Origin: Uranotaenia lowii
Taxonomy: Eukaryota; Arthropoda; Insecta; Diptera; Culicidae
Direction of reading: 5' to 3'
Length of the DNA stretch: 64,000 nucleotides
Assembly: GCF_029784155.1 (NCBI RefSeq)
Contig: NC_073693.1
Span: 170,801,104 to 170,865,103, forward strand
Shown here: one piece after another, positions 25,605 to 37,100 of the stretch
How the letters are laid out: the number at the start of each line of letters is the position of its first letter
How positions within the stretch are numbered: position 1 is the first letter of the stretch
Made by a program: the position numbers and the translations under genes
Notes under the pieces: model-generated
What the model was told of the DNA's origin: nothing
Seen by the model: the letters and a program-made list of their open reading frames with translations, nothing else
Database searches by the model: none

Positions 25605-25960
25605 AGGTCAGATCTCACCAAATAAGTTGTCATCGAAGGGATACATTCTTCACTGATTCGGATCCGTTTAGTTGGCACGAACAGGGCTGATGATGTTTTG
25701 ATACTGGGTCCTATTGCAACCGAAATTTCTCAAACCGTTTTGTCGTTTCTCCCGGCCTTCCGGTTTATGACATATCCACGGGATTTTCCCATTTGATACA
25801 GCGCACTTCACTTTTAGATCACAATTATCACATTCGCAGTTATAATCAGCTGGATTCCGTGTTCAATAATTTGTGTTTATCCAATTTTTTTCCTTCTGGA
25901 AGAATACTTATTTTACGGAGCGAAAATTTTGACGTCCTTGCTAGGCAACGCCTACTTGGA
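25605..25960 (+). repeat. Unclassified interspersed repeat, copy 1
   Basis: Shares about 350 bp with 49215-49575 in the same orientation, including CCACGGGATTTTCCCATTTG, ATCACATTCGCAGTTATA and the end GCGAAAATTTTGACGTCCTT. No coding frame is kept. Class unknown. Confidence 0.75.
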
Positions 25961-26149
25961 CACCCTCCAAAATGGTAATTAGGATACCTTTAAATGTGTA
26001 TTTGAATTATAGATTTAATCCTGTTTTTTTTTAATTCAAATTATTACCTGGTACAATTTTACTCACAAATTTCAAACAAATAATTTGTTTTGCAATAACA
26101 TTGTCAGAAGAGCCCCATTAGCTTAAAAAAAATCTCCTGCAGCCTAGAT

Positions 26150-27440
26150 AAGAATACTCATTACAACGGGCCCACTTCTGCAAAAGGGGCGATAAAGATG
26201 TGTCGACGTGACTGTTTTTGACATGCCGACCACCACGGAACCATCAACAGCGAACGTGTGAATCCCACTTGGGTAAACCCCGAGTGTATCTTTGCCCGTG
26301 TCACGGATTTCCATCAGAGGGAACTGCACGCAGACACACATCAGCATCAGCAGGCAGCAGCTCTCGAAGCATGTGTTTTAACAGCAATCAGAAGAGGATC
26401 CATCCGTCTGTTCGTTGGTCCATCACAAAACGGTTCTCGTCTGCGTCTGCTGGCCATCATCGTCGTCGTCGTCGCCGGAGTCAACCAGAAACCCATTCCG
26501 GAGGACCAAGACCAGGCCAGGCCAGGCAAACACACATCATCAGGAAGAAATGTTGCGAGGGTTGGGTAAAAAGTTTTGCTCGCCGTTCCCAGATACAGAA
26601 AACAAATTGCTCTGAGGTTTTGGTTGGATGTTGATCCATCGCGTCTCTCTCTCGTTCACTCACTGTTGCTGCTGCTGGTTTTTGGGAAAGCATTTTCACT
26701 TCTAACATGTGGCTCCCGGTTGACCTCCGTAAGGTCTGGTTTCGGTTTGTAGGGCGGGGGTCGGAAAAGGGAAAAGTTTTCCATGGAACTCGTCACGCGG
26801 TTGTTTAAACTGGACCGTGTAAATTTGCGCTGCTGCCTAGATCTTGTTTCCGGTTCAGGAGACATGTAACCGGAGAAAGAGTGAGAGATTGAGCTGAAAG
26901 TTCAGCTATGGAAATGATGAACGCCCTCCGGCTGTGTTGAGGTCGATGTGAGATGGCCCTGTGCGGATTTTTGCTGCATGATGGCACAGCTCAATGTGCG
27001 GCGAACTCCCGCACTTGGTAGGAGGGCAAAAATTAAACGCGCGCGCTTGGTCTGAGTATCGTGGTGAGGGATTGTTGGTTTTTACGCACCACTGCATGCG
27101 CTACCCTCCAGCATCGGAGTTTAGACCAGATTGGCTCAGGACCGAGGAGAGGAAGTTTAATCTGAGTATAAGCTGACAGCGTGATTACTCGTGGGACGCT
27201 ACTGGTTGGTTGAATTCGTGGTTCCTGCCCTGATATAGCTGCCGGATTCGCCCCGGTGAAGACGAACAAGAGAATATTGAGTGACAATTACAGCTGTAAT
27301 TATTCGAGAATGGGTGAAGACGGGTGCATGTTTTTTTGTACCTAGCATAGGATTTCATAGTTGTTCCTGAATATGCAGCTGAGAACTCCCCAATTTTGGT
27401 TTCAGTAGGGTAAATATGTACAAAACGCACCAGCTAAGCA
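26150..27440. other. GC-richer non-coding island
   Basis: Balanced base composition, CAG/CATC/GTC-rich low-complexity runs (26335-26480), and several overlapping open frames in all six frames with no recognisable product. Such multi-frame openness reflects composition rather than coding. Candidate regulatory or 5'-leader DNA; no direct proof. Confidence 0.4.
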
Positions 27441-27458
27441 TAATTGCTATTTATAGCG

Positions 27459-27500
27459 ATACCAATCACCAATCACCAATACCAATCACCAATACCAACC
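27459..27500 (+). repeat. Short ACCAATC minisatellite
   Basis: Imperfect tandem units of the words ATACCA and ATCACCA, about six in 42 bp. Confidence 0.8.
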
Positions 27501-27623
27501 AAATTGAAAGTTGACGACGATTCAAGGATGAAATTTACGTATTATCGAAAAGAAAAAATATGATATAAACTCGATTTTGACTATTTTTTTGTAAAAAAAA
27601 CTAAAACAGCCAGAAAACAAACC

Positions 27624-28476
27624 GCGGGGTAGAATGCCAAAACTAGTGGACATAACGCACCAATAAGGAAGGGTGGTAAGAAAAAGAACAATGATTATAC
27701 GGAATGTAATTATTGAAACACCAAATGTTTAATTACATGTTCATCGTATTTTTGTAAACTACCGTTCTTTGGCTAAAAATAATTTAGTATTGCTAAACTC
27801 AACGAAAATTTCGCTTTTCAAAATACACTTTTTAATATCCTTATATTTAAAACGCCTTCAAGTAGGCAACGAAATTAATTTTTTTTGACTGATATAGCGA
27901 TATCGCGGCAAACATGGCGGCCGATTATTTTTTCGAATCGAATATTGGTGCACCGTTTTAACTCGAACAAGGACGAAATTTGTTATAATTATGCATTATT
28001 ATCGTAATTTGGGAGTCAGCAAATAAAAAAAATGGCATTTTGTTTTGATATTCGGGTTTTCTCAAAAGTTATCAGCATTCAAAATTTGAGCGTAAAACAC
28101 GTGGTCTTGGGGGCATTCTGCCCCAATTTTCATATGATTGATTTTTGATAAAATTTGTAGGAAGTTAATAAAATACAACAAAATATTTATAGTCTTCCGA
28201 AAGTACACATGAGTGGTAAAACGATAAGCTGTAGTTTGGTCAAATTGCGCAGGCTGTTTTACCATAAAACCTTATATGTTACTTATGAAAAATTAAAAGT
28301 TTCACGCTGATTCAATTAATTCCTCTGTTTCTAAGATCTAAAGTAGATTTTGTGAACTTTTCATCTATTGAATGATGAAAAAGCTTGTTCGCTACAATAA
28401 AAATGAAGAAAAACATCATTGGAAGCCGTAGGTTAGTGTATATTTGAGAAAGAATGACATGGGCCATCTTACCCCG
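27624..28476. mobile_element. Possible TIR element with GCGGGGTA ends
   Basis: Left end GCGGGGTAGAATGCC and right end GGCCATCTTACCCCGC are imperfect inverted repeats 850 bp apart, similar in style to the GGGG-ended MITEs nearby. GGGGCATTCTGCCCC occurs inside. No second copy was seen, so this stays tentative. Confidence 0.4.
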
Positions 28477-29094
28477 CTTTTGCGTCTTGTACAGTTTTCC
28501 CCTACACCTCTTATGTTGAGCCTCACCATTTGGGATGTTACAGGATGTTTTATTAAGTTTGAATAGAAATTAAAATTTGAAATCAACTGATTAGAATATT
28601 TCTTTTTAACTCGAATGAGGCAATTTTATAATGGCCAATAACATCTTTTGTGTTGGAAAATTTTTACCTTAAACTAATAAAAAGAGCTTCAGAAGTTTCT
28701 CAAGTCCAGCGTACGTGGCACGATCCCTATTATTTACATTTCGTGCCTTTTTGGAATGGTAACGATTTTATATAGAGTGAAAATAGGTGTCCTGTATTTG
28801 TTTATTCTCGTTTATATGTGCGATATAACTTAACAATCCAAGAGAGTTAGATTTCGAGGGCAAGGCGCCTTTAATTTTGGCCAAAATTTCTAAAATCATG
28901 TATATTTTAGTTTAATGGCGTTTAAAAATTAACAATACTTGTAAGAGAAGTCAAAAGAACCATAAACCACCAAGCACATATTTGATGTTTTCGTCTATCA
29001 ATGATGTGTAAGGTAAATGAACTTGAGTGGAACTACCTGAAATATGATCTTGAGCGGAACTATTTACTTTTCCTAAGATCTAGGCAATGATCTT

Positions 29095-29329
29095 ATATAG
29101 AAAAATTGAGGCGTTTTCTCTGTAACACCATCACATATAAAAGATCGGTCGGAATGAATTGAAATTTGGTATCCGAGTGTTTTTCGAGTCAGAGATGGTT
29201 TGTTTAGTAGTTTAAAGCATCTCAATTTTTTTTTGGAAGTGGGTCCCCATGTATAATCATCTTTAAATGAGACACAAACCGTACAATTTTGTAACGATAT
29301 TAATTGAAACCGATTCGCGAGCATGATGA
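29095..29329 (-). repeat. Interspersed repeat, AGCTGACCCGG family, second copy
   Basis: Reverse-complement match to the middle and right part of 5901-6225, including the segment that reads KPSLTRKTLGYQI by chance. The AGCTGACCCGG start is not present here. Confidence 0.7.
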
Positions 29330-29514
29330 ATAGGGTGGACCAAAATTTGCTTTTGTCTGGAATTGTGGGGCTCAGCCTCCAAATGGTTGCTTAGGGTGTA
29401 AGAAACAAACTTTTAAAAATGGCAGTGACTCAGCAAAATTATGTTTAGAGGTCGCACTGGGTCGATTTTCAAACGACATTGGTGGTTCTAATTAAATGTT
29501 TGTTACAAAACCAG

Positions 29515-29743
29515 GGGCGGGATTATGGAACTCGAAACAATCGAGTTTCGTTCGATTCGACCAACTTTGACATTACCGATCTCGATTCGAATGAAACGTT
29601 TCGAGATGATCTACTACCGATTTACTCGAAATCTAATACGTTAAAATTTAGAACTCGAACGAGATTCGTAATACTGATTCTAATTCGATTCGAGTTCAAC
29701 TCAAAACTGGTAACTCGAATCGAAAAGGATTCATAATTTCACC
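29515..29743. mobile_element. Small nested element, GGGCGGGATTATG ends
   Basis: A 229-bp insert flanked by CCAG on both sides (29511-29514, 29744-29747). Its ends GGGCGGGATTATG and CATAATTTCACC are imperfect inverted repeats. The inside is full of ACTCGAA / TTCGATTCGA words. No coding capacity of note. Confidence 0.6.
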
Positions 29744-29788
29744 CCAGATTTCGAGTTTCGGGGTAACTTTGATCACTATGGTTTTTAA

Positions 29789-30503
29789 GGGGAGAGTAGG
29801 GTCTAACACTTTCAAAAAATCGATTTTTTTTATTTTCATTTCAAGAATGTTGTGTCAAATTTTCAAGTCAATCGAAGCAAAACTGTAGAAATTATAGGCC
29901 TTTAGCTCCTCTTATCTAATACTGCAAGAGAGAGAGAGAGAGAGAGAGCAAAAACTTCAAACGCGTTTTTCTCGAAAGCACATTTTTAAAGTCCGTGGAC
30001 ATCGTCATTTGAAAACTACTTCACCGATTCTTTTCAAATTTGGAACATTTTTTTCTAAATATAAAATACCAAACCCCAGCGATTTTCTTTTTATTTTACT
30101 TTGGGAAGATTTAACAGATAAAAATTGGCGGATTTTTTCGTGAAAAATCTTAGTTTTTACTTCAAACAGCCACAAAAATTTCATAAATGTTTTTTAAGTT
30201 AAATAAAAACGTTGGGGTCCAGAAAAACATCTATTAAAAATATTTTGCTCTGATTTTTTTACTTCAGATGATTCTGTGCTGAGATACAGTGTCCACCGCA
30301 AATCCTGTTTTCTAAAAGGCATCCTCGAAAGTGCTCCGTCACCGGCTCAATTTTCAATATTTTTCTACGAAAAAATTACTAAATGTTCTTTTAACAATGC
30401 TTTGTATAATGCAATAAATTTGAATACATTTGTTTGAACGATAGCTCTAAAAGAAATTCGTGAAAGTGGTGTTTTTTTTTATCCGTTAGACCCTACTCCC
30501 CCC
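29789..30503. mobile_element. Nested TTAA-flanked MITE, GTAGGGTCTAAC ends
   Basis: A 715-bp insert with TTAA on both sides (29785-29788, 30504-30507) and inverted ends GGGGAGAGTAGGGTCTAAC / GTTAGACCCTACTCCCCCC. TTAA duplication is the hallmark of piggyBac-type transposition. No transposase frame inside. Confidence 0.75.
29927..29948 (+). repeat. (AG)n microsatellite
   Basis: Eleven AG units inside the nested TTAA element. Confidence 0.9.
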
Positions 30504-32480
30504 TTAAGCTATCTTAACATCTTCAAAACTACTTTTATGGTGCCATTTAGCACAGAATGCATAAACATTAATAACAGTAATTTTTGTTAGGACCAAACTG
30601 ATTTTTTCAACATTTTTTTTCAAAAACATTTCTAATCAAAAGATAGGCAATGCTGCTGCATACATCTAGGGGTAAAAATTATAAACATTTCTCAATTTTT
30701 TTGCCCCAAAAACAAATGAAATGTGGCCTTCATGCAACTCTTAGGTCCTCGCACTATTCCCATGTTCTCTTTTATCTTCAAGTTTAACCATTTAATAGGG
30801 TTTTAGCCATTTTAACTATACGAGCTTTTTCATGGAAAATCACTGTTTTTTTTTCAATATCCAAAATTTCTCACCAAATGACCATAGAAATATCACTTAA
30901 ACTAAACCTAAACAAAAAAAGTTGAACTTTCACATAAAACAACCCATTTGCTCCTAAATTCAGAAATTTGAGCCGAGGAAATTTTTGTTTGTGAGCCTTC
31001 GAAAAACCAGATATTTTAAGATTTTAAAATAACATTTTAGGTAATATCAAAAATGATCTAAGAAAAACTAAATTTAGCTCATTTATAACTCAATTTATAG
31101 GCTTTCAAACGTTTTAAACAGTTTTCAGATATTTTAACTTTTCACTTAGTTAATGATGGTTATTTGCTAAAATTTCATGTTGATCAAAATTACCCCGGTG
31201 ATCAAAGTTCCCCCAGTTTACCGTAGGAAAAAATTACCGAAGAAAGTATGTTGTTTATTTAAACATTTAAAAAGTTATTGATGATGTACTGCTAGGCAAC
31301 CTTTATGAAAATTTTTTATTACGGAGTTAATAAACCAACCATCAGCGGTTTGACACCATATGTACGCTCTACAAACCGTTTTCTAACCGGAAAATTCGCT
31401 CAGTGCTCGGTGGTTTAGGATTCAAAGCAACTTTCTTAAAGAAGGACAAATAAAAAATGGCTGTTGTGGTGACTGGAGCAGATTCATTCGAGCAATTAAT
31501 AAGTTGCAATTTTAATGAACGCGACACAGGAAAATCAATTGCAGAAGAAGTACACCAAAGTTTCAAAATATGGAAATTAGAAAAAGTGAATTGTGCCAAG
31601 TACTATGATACAACAAATATTAACTCGGATGAAAAGAACGGTGCCGCCCATTTTAGAACGTCTGCTTGGGAGAAAACTGCTTGATTTTCTTGGCAGGCAC
31701 CACATATATATACTCGTTTTAATGACAGCGTTTCGAACCTGTTTTGAAACTACCGCCCCTGTGGACAATTTTTTTTAATCAGTTCAGATCTGAACGGGAC
31801 AGAATCAACAAAAATCATTACGCTAGATTCAGTGAAGGTAATATTTCTAATATCTTTTCATAATCATAATTGTTTTCCCTTTTAAGGAACAACCAATAAA
31901 ACAGAATAGCCTCTTTGATTTCTTTTTGCAAAAGAATGATGCTTCAGAAATTCGTTCGTGAAGATTATCTAGCACTTCTTCAACAAACTTTGGTTTGTTT
32001 ATATGAAGAACATAAAGTTAAATTTTACAGACCAGGTGCTCACGCATCACGCAAGGTATATGGCTAGAGCAAATTGGCCTGAAAATGTATTTGTTTAAAG
32101 AACAATTTCAAGTGGATATTTTGAAACTTGAAAAGTTCGTCCAGTTTGTAGTACGAGTTTATTTGAAAAAGTAGTATCGAGCTCCTCTTGCTATTAGTGC
32201 ACCGATGAACGATCTTATATTTATAAACAACCTCAAAAACTAAGATTATGAAGAGTTAACAGGGTGTCGACTCATATCTGGTAATAAAATTCCCTGATTT
32301 TCCCTGATTTTCCAGTCGTTTTTCCAGAAAATTCCAGGTTTGAAAAACAACCTGAGGAAGCAACTTAAAGTTATAAAAAATATATTTCCCCCGAAAATAA
32401 ACGCACAGAAAGCTTTGAATCGAGAATACTAATTTATTACGATAATTTTAATGGAAGTATTATTTGTGATATTGAACATT

Positions 32481-33418
32481 TTAATATAAGTAAGCCAGTT
32501 CGAATCCACTTGTAGAAATTCTTATGATTTCAGAATAACAATTTTCTCTTGCAACTATCAGTCTTCTTCTGTGCGTCTTCCAAAATTTCCTCCGTTTCAC
32601 CTCAAGCGATTTTGCACCCGCTTCTCGATGACGCTTCATCAGCCTTGTTTGATCTGATTCAAGAGCTTCCTTCTTGCGGCGATCTTTGTCTTCCAAATAC
32701 AGAGCATGTGAATTTCGAACTCTCTGAATAAGTTTGTTGGAAATTTGGACTGATTTTATCCCTCCAGCATAAAAAACAGCATCATAGATTTGTCGTTTAG
32801 CCACCACTGATTCTTCACGAATATTTTCGAAGAGATAATTTACTGAAAACCCACGTTCAACATTCGCCATGTGAAAGACAGCAGATCATTTTGACGATGT
32901 TGAAGAATTCTGGACACTTGGCATTTGCTAGCACTCCACTCCGAAAATGATCCAGCCTTTCTTTGCTACGGTCATGATTATCAAATTTATCGCCTCTGGC
33001 AATCACTTCGGAATACTGCCGTACTGCTAAATCTGCTGAGGATCCACTAACGCGTCCAGTATCTATCAATATAGTCAAAGTCTTCTCAAATCGTTTTTGG
33101 CCAATTTGGTATCGCTGCTGATAACTGATTAAGGCAAGAGGCAGCCTTGGTCAGAGGATGAGTTCATGGCGATCGCTTCATTAACTTAAGTACAATTGCC
33201 TTCAGCATTACTTTGCATTCGATACGAAATTGTAGAACTTGCTTTTCGGTGAGCTTAGGACATTTTTTCATAGCATTCTTAGTATCATATTCGAGAACAA
33301 TGTCTTTCGATGGTAGATGCGGGGAAACGGTACGATACAATAAACTTAATTTAGACATGAATCTCAGTGGAAAAAGATTTCCTTTTGAGAAATCCATTTT
33401 ATTTAACAAAAACATCAT
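32481..33418 (-). pseudogene. hAT-like transposase, C-terminal remnant
   Basis: Three minus-strand pieces in different frames follow one another: 33418-33164, 33078-32857 and 32870-32481. The last two join at LSHG / ANVERGFSVN. This CLSHG-ANVERGFSVN string is the typical C-terminal signature of a family of insect hAT-like transposases. The tail after it is Lys/Arg-rich. The N-terminal zinc finger and catalytic residues are not visible. At least two frameshifts make it non-functional. A domesticated gene is unlikely given the breaks and the flanking inverted repeats. Confidence 0.65.
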
Positions 33419-33561
33419 AAATAAAACTAGAATCTTTTAAACTAATGCTTTACAAAAGAAAAATTAAAAAAAAAGTTTTACTACTTAATTAAAATTGACA
33501 GATTAAAAATAAAATTATTGACTAATACGCAAAAAAACTGGCAAGATGATTTGGTTATGGA

Positions 33562-35757
33562 CTAGAGTAATCCTTTGAGGTGACGAATGAGTTGGGTTTT
33601 GAAAGAGCTACGGTTGTTAGTGCTTTTAAAGACTACTGGAAGACTGTTGTAAGATAATGGTCAAATGTAGGAGATTCTGCGTTGACCGAAAGATGTTGAA
33701 CAGCGACTTTGAAGGAAATGATTTGACTGACGAGTAATTCGAGAGCGAGTACCTGAGCTAAACAATAAACTACGGTTATTATCTGTGGAGTTTAAATTAT
33801 CGAACACATACATTAATGTTTGCAAGCTGCACAGTTTAAATAATGGCAAAACATTATGAGATGTACTTGAATAAAGTGATGGATAGAGGAAAGGTAGTTT
33901 AAAGATAGTTTTCATACAACGATTCTGTAACGTCTGCAACCGGGCAAGAAGGGACAAAGATGCCCTCCCCCACACTGCGATAAGGTAGTTAAACTGGGAA
34001 TGAATGAATGCAAAATAAAATTTCATAAGAACATGATGCGGTACAAAACTCCTAAAATTCTCCAAAGAATGCCGCTCAAGGACGATGTTTTTGTGATTAT
34101 GTTGTTTATATGGAGACTCCAGGAAAGTGTTTCATCCTGTGTCAACCCCAAGTATTTAAGTTGTCAACTTTTTCAATTGTAGAATATGCGGAAAAAGATG
34201 ATTACTGCTGGTGATAACTCTTCTGGACGAGCGAAAGATCATGTACTTGGTTTTCGATAAGTTTAATGTTAGAAGGTTGCTATTGAAGTATTTGTGAAGA
34301 ATTTCTGAGTCTTTTTCCATTTGCTTAACTATAATCTTTGGGCAAATTTCAGGATAAAACAAAGCAGTGTCATCCGTAAACAGTCTGGAAATGCCGTGTA
34401 AAGGTAGATTGCTTAAATCGTTGATGTATAGTAAGAATAACAATGGCCCAATATTACTGCCTTGTGGTACACCCGCATTAAGGGGTTCCAAAGAGCTTTC
34501 TGTTTGGTCGATAGAAAAGAATTGTTTCCGACCTGTAAGGTAGCTTTTAATGATGGTATTAGCAACACCCCTTATACCATACCGATCAAGTTTTTTGAGG
34601 AGGATTTCGTGTGTTCAGTCCGACCAGTCGACTGAAGTTAGAGAGAGCGACGAAGAAAATACGCGAGAGTACCGCACTCAGAGAACAAGACGGCTGCTCT
34701 CGCTGAAAGCGCCTAGAATGTTCTAGGCGGTTCCATCTGGCGCGAACACGTGCTTGTGTGCTTGCTCGTCCGCCTATTAAAGGGCGCATTCTTTATGCGC
34801 TATAGAGTCAGTCGTTATCAAACCGTCAGACCGTCAAGATGGGACGGTAGTGAATAGTGTATATAGTGTAAATAGTTAAGTTATAGAGAAAATAAATAGA
34901 ATGTAAGCCAAAATAAGTGCCTTCTTCTTCGCTGCTTCGCTCCAAAGCCTTGCTCCCGGGTCCAGCTGCCACAATCGGCTCTTTTCAGAGCCCCCATCCA
35001 GAAAGAGTTTCGGATCTCGGTCAACCAGGCGATCGAGATCCCTTCGAGCCTCGGCCGCCAGGCAGCGTCATGAGGACCTGCCTCCACTGATGGGACAATC
35101 ATGCGTGGTTGTCTCTCAAGGTCCAATCCCACGAGGGGAGCGGACCATCAGTGTTAGTTTTCCCGAGCGCTCACATTGCCCCGGCCTTGGCCCCCAGGCA
35201 GACAGTCTGTGGACCTGCCTCCACTGTTTGGCAACCACCAGGAGTTGTCAAAGCCCAATCCCAGAAGGGGAAAGGGCAAGCAATGGTAGTTTCGCCAAGG
35301 CCCTCCTCCTACAGTCCAGTGGCTTTTCATGGCCACAACAGTATCAAAGGCTTTTTTCAAATCTAGAAACAATCCTCCAACGATTTTTTTTTGTGTCTAT
35401 ATTTTCTATAACAGAATCAATCAGTTCACACATTGCTATCAATGTACTGCACCCGGCTTTGAAGCCGTATTGCAGGTTGTATAAAATAGTATTTTCATTA
35501 ATGAATTGGTTTAGTCTGTTTATTAGAAGTTTTTCAAACACTTTACTGAATACGCTAAGCGTTGAAATTGGACGGTAATTGTTGATACATGTGGAATCAC
35601 ATGATTTAAAGACGGGAACAATTTTTGCGATTTTTAAGATTTCTGGATAAATTTCCGTTTCCAAAATATTATTGAAACACTCAGAAAGTATTCTTGAAAA
35701 TTCCAAACTATTAGATTTTAGCAGGCTGCTAGGTATTTCATCAGGACCACTACTTTT
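33562..35757 (-). pseudogene. LINE reverse transcriptase remnant with an internal insertion
   Basis: Read right to left: SSGPDEIPSSLLK, then KIVPVFKS and NYRPISTLSVFSKVFEKLL, then FLDLKKAFDTV at about 35350. Here the frame is broken by 0.72 kb of foreign DNA. It resumes at 34611 with HEILLKKLDRYGIRG, then GVPQGSNIGPLLF, and the catalytic box reads TDD where ADD is expected. The C-terminal part ends KTQLIRHLKGLL at 33562, with an in-frame TGA near 33661. It resembles CR1/Jockey-type RTs. Several frameshifts plus the catalytic change show that it is dead. The endonuclease is absent (5' truncation). Confidence 0.8.
34612..35334 (+). mobile_element. GC-rich insert, possible LTR with promoter signals
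   Basis: The insert splits the RT between FDTV and HEIL. It begins TGTTCAGTCCGACC. It has a TATTAAAG box at 34775, an initiator-like TCAGTCG 33 bp later (34808) and AATAAA at 34891, the order seen in an LTR (U3-R-U5). After that come two tandem units of about 137 bp, each with GGACCTGCCTCCACTG (35074 and 35211). No clear target duplication is visible, so the element type remains open. Confidence 0.5.
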
Positions 35758-36259
35758 TTTTGTTTTTTAAAGATGGGATTATAAGAACAACTTTACTACT
35801 TGCAGGACGTAAAACGGAAAAAAAAATCTTCAAATAAAATCAGGATCATTATTTTTTCCCTGATTGGTGGAAAAATTCCCTGATATTCCCTGATTTTCCC
35901 TGATGCTAATTGAATTCCCTGATTTTCCCTGATTTTCCAGGTTTTTCCAGGTAGTCGACACCCTGGTTAAGTCTGAAAACCGATTACCTAAAAATGACCT
36001 ATTATGATGATTATTTCTATTTAAATCAGCAAATTTATGTTGTTTACACCGTCTTAAACACTGCATTCGATGCCGTTGGTCATCAAATTCTACTTGCTAA
36101 GTTTAGCTTTCATAGCAATATGATTGATTGGCTAAAGTTGTTTTAACTGCAAGGTGAACAAACTTTGTAATAGAAAAGTGAAAACCTGTAAACTTTCCAT
36201 CGCATATCTAACATTAACGAATATTTCAATTTTCGCATACAACATAGATATTCTGGATA

Positions 36260-36451
36260 TTTTTTTTGTTTCGATTATAGTCGTTTTACCATCTTTATGC
36301 CCATTCGCGACTTTATCGACGTTGCAGTTGGCTGATTGTTGTTGAAAAACTTATCCGGTAAAACTGTGTTCGATGTTTACTCTTGGGCTTGAACTCGCGG
36401 ACATCGGCGCAGGAGACAACAGACTTGCCAACTGAGCCATATCACAAGCCC
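36260..36451 (-). mobile_element. tRNA-derived SINE, complete copy
   Basis: Reverse-strand copy of the SINE seen at 60067. On the minus strand it runs from GGGCTTGTGATATGGCTCAG to GACTATAATCGAAAC plus A tail. Box A is slightly changed (TGGCTCAGTTGGCAAG) and box B (GAGTTCAAGCCC) has a G-to-A change. No convincing target duplication was found. Confidence 0.85.
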
Positions 36452-37100
36452 AATTCTTCTGAATGTATGAAAAACCTTTTGACATATATAGAAGTGTTGA
36501 TACATGGACTTGTTTTGAAGTGGACAGTATTGAAGTGTTGATATGTGGACTTGGGAATTATCTATGCTCCAACAGTATTTTTCATCTTTTTAAAACGTTA
36601 GCTTGATTTTGTTCTGTTACATGTTGAAGACTTTTTATTTAAGGTTGTTCTGATCTTTGTGTTCCCTCCAAACAGGACATCATCAATTTCAAATTGCAGT
36701 TTCTTAATTCATCTTACTTAACGGGCAGCCTATGGACAGTCAAGATAACGAGAACAAATTTATAGTGATTAAATTCAACTCCTGAGAATGAAAATCACGT
36801 TTTTTTCTCTGTTTCTTCTCATGTACTCCCTGGTGTCTGTTTAATCTCCCTCCGCCGCCCATGCCAAGTGTTAATGAAGTGAACATTAATTACGGATCCA
36901 TTTATTTTCGTTTCCACTGCCGCTGTTCGGCCATCTCCCACAAAGATTGTCCGTCCATTCATGTTCGGAGCTCTGCTGCTGGTATCCATTGAACTGGATG
37001 ATGTGTAAAAATGTTCACCTCCTCCTGCAATAAATAAGAGGTGTGGTTTTTGAATTTTTTTTATCCCATAATATGAAAGATATTGGAATTTTTCTCTTAA

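Larger units (their letters stand above)
29489..31225. mobile_element. TA-type MITE lacking its left end, with two nested insertions
   Basis: From TTAAATGTTTGTTACAAAACC the sequence follows the MITE at 15818 from its position about 155 onward, and it ends AAAGTTCCCCCAGTTTACCG. Removing the nested elements at 29515-29743 and 29789-30503 leaves a continuous match. The GCATACATCTAGGGG motif is at 30658. The left terminus is absent. Confidence 0.8.
32260..35965. mobile_element. Decayed hAT-like DNA transposon carrying nested elements
   Basis: Ends CAGGGTGTCGACT and AGTCGACACCCTG are perfect 13-bp inverted repeats, each followed by runs of TCCCTGATTTTCC and TTTTCCAGG words. GTTAA flanks both ends (32255-32259, 35966-35970); a normal hAT duplication is 8 bp, so the target site is imperfect or has decayed. 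Between the ends lie a broken transposase (minus strand, near the left end) and a LINE fragment, itself interrupted. The N-terminal part of a transposase is missing. Confidence 0.75.

Noticed and set aside
35074..35340. Tandem units as a CRISPR array
   Set aside because: Only two degenerate 137-bp units, no short repeat with spacers, and a eukaryotic context.
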